A stretch of 64,000 nt of DNA from Ursus arctos. Its lineage: Eukaryota > Chordata > Mammalia > Carnivora > Ursidae. The stretch is taken from the NCBI RefSeq assembly GCF_023065955.2, contig NW_026622863.1, forward strand, positions 41,150,177 to 41,214,176, written 5' to 3'. This document shows, piece by piece, positions 60,101 to 64,000 of this stretch; position 1 is the stretch's first letter, and every line of letters begins with the position of its first letter. The translations under genes and the position numbers were made by a program. A model generated the notes under the pieces. That model worked only from the letters and a program-made list of their open reading frames with translations. It ran no database searches and was not told where the DNA came from.

Positions 60101-63100
60101 TCATGAGCAATGTGTGAAACCATCAAGAGAGGATAGTTAAATATTTAAACACTGGTATGGCCCAGGTTCCAACCAGTCAGAATGGAGAGGCCCAGAATGA
60201 AACTGCAGTGGGAGGCTCCTTTCAGTTTTAGGATCATGAGGCATTCCAGGGGATTCAGTGGGAGAGTCAGCATGGCCCGGACCCATGGGGGCACACAGGA
60301 GCTTGGCATAGCCTGTTACTAACTGATATGGAAATATTTCAGTGCTTACCAGCGGAGCAGCACCCATGCATTCAGGCTGTATTTCAGTCCTGCCCAGAGG
60401 TGAGCTAGGGCAGTATAGGAGGGCCGCAAACTCTCTCAAGGTCTCCTCACAAAAGCCCCCCTGACAACTTGCCCCCAGATGCTGGTACCACTGCTGCTGC
60501 AATACCTGGAGACCCTGTCAGGCCTGGTGGACAGTAACCTCAACTGTGGGCCTGTGCTCACCTGGATGGAGGTGGGCCCAGGAAGGGGGACTTGGAGTTG
60601 GGAGTGAGTGAGGGATGTCTGAGGAGCAAGAACCAGTCTGAGAGTGTGTGTGGGCACAGAAGAGAAATGAGCCAGAGCAGAGGAGTGTTTGTGTGGGCAC
60701 ATACCTGTGAGAGAGAATGAGTGCGTGTGTGTGCGTGTGTGTCAGCAGGCATTGGACTGTGGGGATGGGAGGATTTCAAGATATATCAGTTAGAAATAGG
60801 TTTGACTGTAACTCCTAGAACGTCTGTCCAGCAGTGGCTCAAACCAGTAGGTTTTCGGAGAGCAGATGTGCAGTGTCTGCTCTGGAGGATGAGGGTACAG
60901 GGGTGTCCTGGGACATGAGAGGAAAGGAGGGGCTTTTTTGGGCAAGAATTTAGGTGTTTGACCAATAGCTCTGACTGACAGAGGCTCTTAGGTAGGGGAC
61001 AGGTAGCAGCCTCCCCCGGGCCCTTATTATCTCCTCCTTCTGGCCTTTCTCCATCTCAGCTGGACAACCACGGGCGGCGACTGCTCCTCAGTGAGGAGGC
61101 CTCCCTTAACATCCCTGCAGTGGCCGCTGCGCACGTAATCAAACGGTACACAGCCCAGGCTCCAGATGAGCTCTCCTTTGAGGTGAGGCTGTGGGGAAGC
61201 CTGGGCTTCCTGGCTGGGCTCCCCACTTTCCCTGTCCCTTCTGACCCTCCCTCCAATTACCTTCCCCCTCCCAGGTGGGAGACATTGTCTCCGTGATCGA
61301 CATGCCACCCACCGAGGATCGGAGCTGGTGGCGGGGCAAACGAGGCTTCCAGGTGAGCCTGGCTTGGGTGGACAGGGGTCAGGGCACTGTGCCAGCTAGG
61401 GTGGCCTGCTCACTGACCCCAAACCCTCCTCAGGTCGGTTTCTTCCCCAGTGAGTGTGTGGAATTGTTCACAGAGCGGCCTGGTCCAGGACTAAAAGGGG
61501 GTGAGTGCCGGGGGCACAATGGGGAGGCCTCCCTGCATCCTTTGCCTGTCGTCCATTCTTTCCACCCATTGTTCACCCCACAGATGCCGATGGTCCCCCA
61601 TGTGGTGTCCCAACACACCAGGGTGTCTCCTCTCTAACCTCAGGTAATGGGAACAAGAGGCCAGGCCCCTGCCCACCCCACTCCCCATAAGACCAGTGGC
61701 TGCTCTGACACTCTATGACCTGCCTTTCCTCCCACAGCCGTGCCCCGGCCACGTGGGAAGCTGGCTGGCCTCCTCCGAACCTTCATGCGCTCCCGCCCTT
61801 CTCGGCAGCGGCTGCGGCAGCGGGGCATCCTGCGGCAGAGGGTGTTTGGCTGTGACCTTGGAGAGCACCTCAGCAATTCAGGCCAGGACGGTGAGGCCCC
61901 ATGTCCACCTGCTCAGCCTACTCCTCCCACCCTGTTGTAGCCTGCCCAGACCTGAGCCCTGCTTTCTCCCAGTGCCCCAGGTACTTCGCTGCTGCTCCGA
62001 GTTTATTGAGGCCCATGGGGTGGTGGATGGAATCTACCGGCTCTCAGGAGTGTCATCCAACATCCAGAGGCTACGGTGAGGGCCCTCCACCAAGTCCTTC
62101 CTTCCACACACACTTACTGAGCATTGTCTCTATTCCAGGCCCTGTGCCATGTGCTGTGGACACAGAGTTATCTGGGTGAGGGGACGGTTAGGAGAGCTTA
62201 GGGTGGGGTTGGACTGGGGCTGGGGTCAGGGAAGGCTTTCTTGAAGAAGTGACACCCAAGCTGAGGCCTGAAAGGCAAGAGCAGAATAAGCATTGGAAGC
62301 AGAGATCAGTCTTCATTGAGTACCCGCCACATGCCACACACTAGGCACTGGGGACACAGACACTTCTGCCTTCGCGGGGTCACACACTGGAGGAAGAGAC
62401 AAACAAGGAAATGAGAGAGTGTACTAGTAGGTGACAAGTGCTGTGGAGAACAATAGAATGGGGTAAGGAGGATCGTAGTATGTTGGGGAGGGAAATTGCA
62501 GTTTTAAATACAGTGGGCAGAGAAGGCCGCCTGGCGGAGGGCTTGCTCTAGAGGAGGTGACAGGCCAGCTGTGCGGACGTCCTGGGATGAGCACCCACCG
62601 TGGTGGGAACAGTTAGTACAAGGGGAAAGCAGCAGGAGTTCATGTCCCAGAAGTAAATGCGGGCAGAGTACACAAGGCCTTCTGTTAGGATACTGTTGGG
62701 ATTTTGCCTTTTACACAAAGTAAGGGGGTAACCACAGGAGGGTCTGAGCTGAGGAGGGACAGCATGAAGAACAGTCTCAAGCGGGAAGCAGTGAGGCATG
62801 AGCATCAGGACTAACAGGAGGCGTGAGGTGACGGTGTGGAGCCTGGGGCTCTGAGAGACAAGGCACGAGGTCACATGAGAGGGCGTTCACCCAAGAGCAG
62901 TGGGACACCACCGGAGAGTTCTGAGTGGGGGCTGCTGGGATTTTGGCCACATTTTCCAGTGACCTCTTGAAGCCAGGAAAATGACTGGAGCATGCGTGGT
63001 CATGCTCTGTATTCAGATGGCCTCAGGTAGCCGCAAGCAGGAGCCTCTCCCACCTGAGCCTCAGTGTCCTCCTCTGTAAAATGGGGGGCACGCCCGTTGA

Positions 63101-63761
63101 AGCACACAGAGTTGTTGGGGGGTTCCGTAAGGTTCTGCCTCTGAAGAGCCCAGCACAGGAAGAGGGTGGCATCCATGTGCGGACACTCTGAGAGGTGGGG
63201 GAAGAATACAGCCATGTAGGTCAGCTCTGACCTGAATCTTTCTTCTTGACCTGGTGGCCTCAGGCATGAGTTCGACAGCGAGAGGATCCCTGAACTGTCC
63301 GGCCCCGCCTTCCTGCAGGACATCCACAGTGTGTCCTCCCTCTGCAAGCTCTACTTCCGGGAGCTGCCGAACCCCCTGCTCACATACCAGCTCTATGGGA
63401 AGTTCAGTGTGAGTAAGGGAGCTGGCAAGGTTGGAGGGTGTGGGGATGCCTCGGCCCACCCCCATCACGCCTATGCATCATCTCAGGAAGCCATGTCCGT
63501 GCCTGGGGAGGAGGAACGCCTGGTGCGTGTCCACGACGTCATCCAGCAGCTGCCCCCGCCTCACTACAGGTAAGCCAGAAGGGGCAGGGAAGGCCTGTGG
63601 TGGGGTCCCAAGGGAGTTGAGGCTCAGGTGTTCTCCTCCACTCCCATCCTCAGGACCCTGGAATACCTGCTGAGGCACTTGGCCCGCATGGCGAGACACA
63701 GTGCCAACACCAGCATGCATGCCCGCAACCTGGCCATTGTCTGGGCACCCAACCTTCTACG
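57179..63761 (+). CDS. ARHGAP33: ARHGAP33 (SNX26/TCGAP), PX-SH3-RhoGAP protein; 3' part outside window
   Basis: Family knowledge: a neuronal Rho-family GTPase-activating protein with a sorting-nexin-type PX domain, linked to TC10/CDC42 signalling, dendrite growth and receptor trafficking. Exons: 57179-57184, 59100-59197, 59275-59359, 59725-59805, 59909-60046, 60479-60571, 61060-61182, 61275-61352, 61434-61500, 61584-61643, 61738-61890, 61973-62075, 63264-63408, 63487-63569, 63654-63761. That is 1421 nt, about 473 residues, frame open and all GT-AG. It starts MV|ARSTDSLDGPGEGSVQPL; exon 1 codes only two residues. PX-like region about residues 80-190 (WPVLRSYDDFRSLDAHLHRC). SH3 about 210-272 (AQAPDELSFEVGDIVSVIDM; WWRGKRGFQVGFFPSECVEL). 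RhoGAP from about 325, with arginine finger R351 in GIYRLSG and the KLYFRELPNPLLT motif. The last exon ends with a donor at 63762; the rest of the RhoGAP domain and the long Pro-rich tail lie beyond the edge. Confidence 0.96.
57185..59099 (+). other. ARHGAP33: ARHGAP33 intron 1
   Basis: 1.9 kb. The first 170 bp remain CpG-rich; C-rich low-complexity sequence follows to about 57860. About 57870-58640 is L2 (cattcattccctcattcgct; gttccaggcgcaaagagatt; cgcagagggaacaacctttg). No other exon was seen. Confidence 0.7.
57870..58640 (+). repeat. L2 LINE remnant in ARHGAP33 intron 1
   Basis: Starts with cattcattccctcattcgct-like repeats and includes caaaggcctaggaggaaaca and gaccctgatcctggggaagt. Ancient. 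Confidence 0.7.
62090..63180 (+). repeat. L2 and MIR remnants in ARHGAP33 intron 12
   Basis: L2-type blocks (gagtacccgccacatgccac; gcagttttaaatacagtggg; gagaaggccgcctggcggag) run to about 62980, followed by a MIR at about 63010-63180 (cctgagcctcagtgtcctcc and ctctgtaaaatggggggcac). The intron (62076-63263) has no further exon. Confidence 0.7.
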
Positions 63762-64000
63762 GTAAGCGGGCAGCTCACAGCCTGCCCCCATCAGCTTCCT
63801 TCCACAGGCTGGGCCTCAAGTCTGCCCCACACTTCCCACCCAGAACCCACACAGCTTTTGTTCTCTGATTCATCTCATTCAACACCTATTTCGTAAGGAC
63901 CTCCTGGGTGCCAGCCCTTGTTCTCAGCACCGGGACCTGGTAGCGAGCAAGATCCTGTGCTCCTAGACTCACATTTTCATGGGGAGATGGACAATGAACT
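63762..64000 (+). other. ARHGAP33: ARHGAP33 intron 15, cut by window edge
   Basis: Begins with donor GTAAGC. From about 63870 the sequence resembles an L2 remnant (attcaacacctatttcgtaa; gggtgccagcccttgttctc). No exon before the edge. Confidence 0.65.

Overview
The window is nuclear DNA of a mammal, most likely a caniform carnivoran (dog, bear, seal or weasel side). The intron-rich genes have GT-AG splice sites and AATAAA signals, and the tRNA-Lys-derived SINEs (3351-3576, 3580-3680, 19601-19710, 54856-55060) are of the carnivoran Can-SINE type with a caniform body. Gene content and order match the human chromosome 19q13.12 cluster. I recognise nine protein-coding genes from memory of the human proteins. 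I rebuilt exons by eye from reading frame, splice consensus and protein continuity; no search was run.

Layout, left to right: 1-3800 is gene-free and rich in old repeats. ZBTB32 (+) has a TATA promoter at 3806 and coding exons 5165-7295. KMT2B (+) starts in a CpG island and has 37 coding exons, 8599-28324. IGFLR1 (-, 29049-30958) meets KMT2B tail to tail. U2AF1L4 (-, 31937-33918) and PSENEN (+, 34452-35347) share a head-to-head promoter. LIN37 (+, 36760-41330) runs tail to tail into HSPB6 (-, 42343-43910). PROSER3 (+, 45143-53210) diverges from HSPB6. After about 3.5 kb of repeats comes ARHGAP33 (+, from 57179), cut by the right edge inside its RhoGAP region.

The genes are neighbours rather than a pathway: a lymphocyte BTB zinc-finger repressor, an H3K4 methyltransferase, a TNFR-like receptor, a splicing factor, a gamma-secretase subunit, a DREAM/MuvB subunit, a small heat-shock protein, a proline/serine-rich protein and a sorting-nexin-type RhoGAP. 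Shared features are very short intergenic gaps, paired promoters, paired tails, and recurrent ACTACA-N-TTCCC (ZNF143/GFY-like) and CCAAT motifs in the promoters.

I see no undescribed multi-gene system. The most unusual observations are an inverted copy of about 145 bp of KMT2B exon 28 inside KMT2B intron 30, able to form a long pre-mRNA hairpin; an apparent one-base deletion that breaks the IGFLR1 frame in exon 2; a strong-context upstream ORF just before the ARHGAP33 start; and Can-SINEs inserted right beside the ZBTB32 core promoter.
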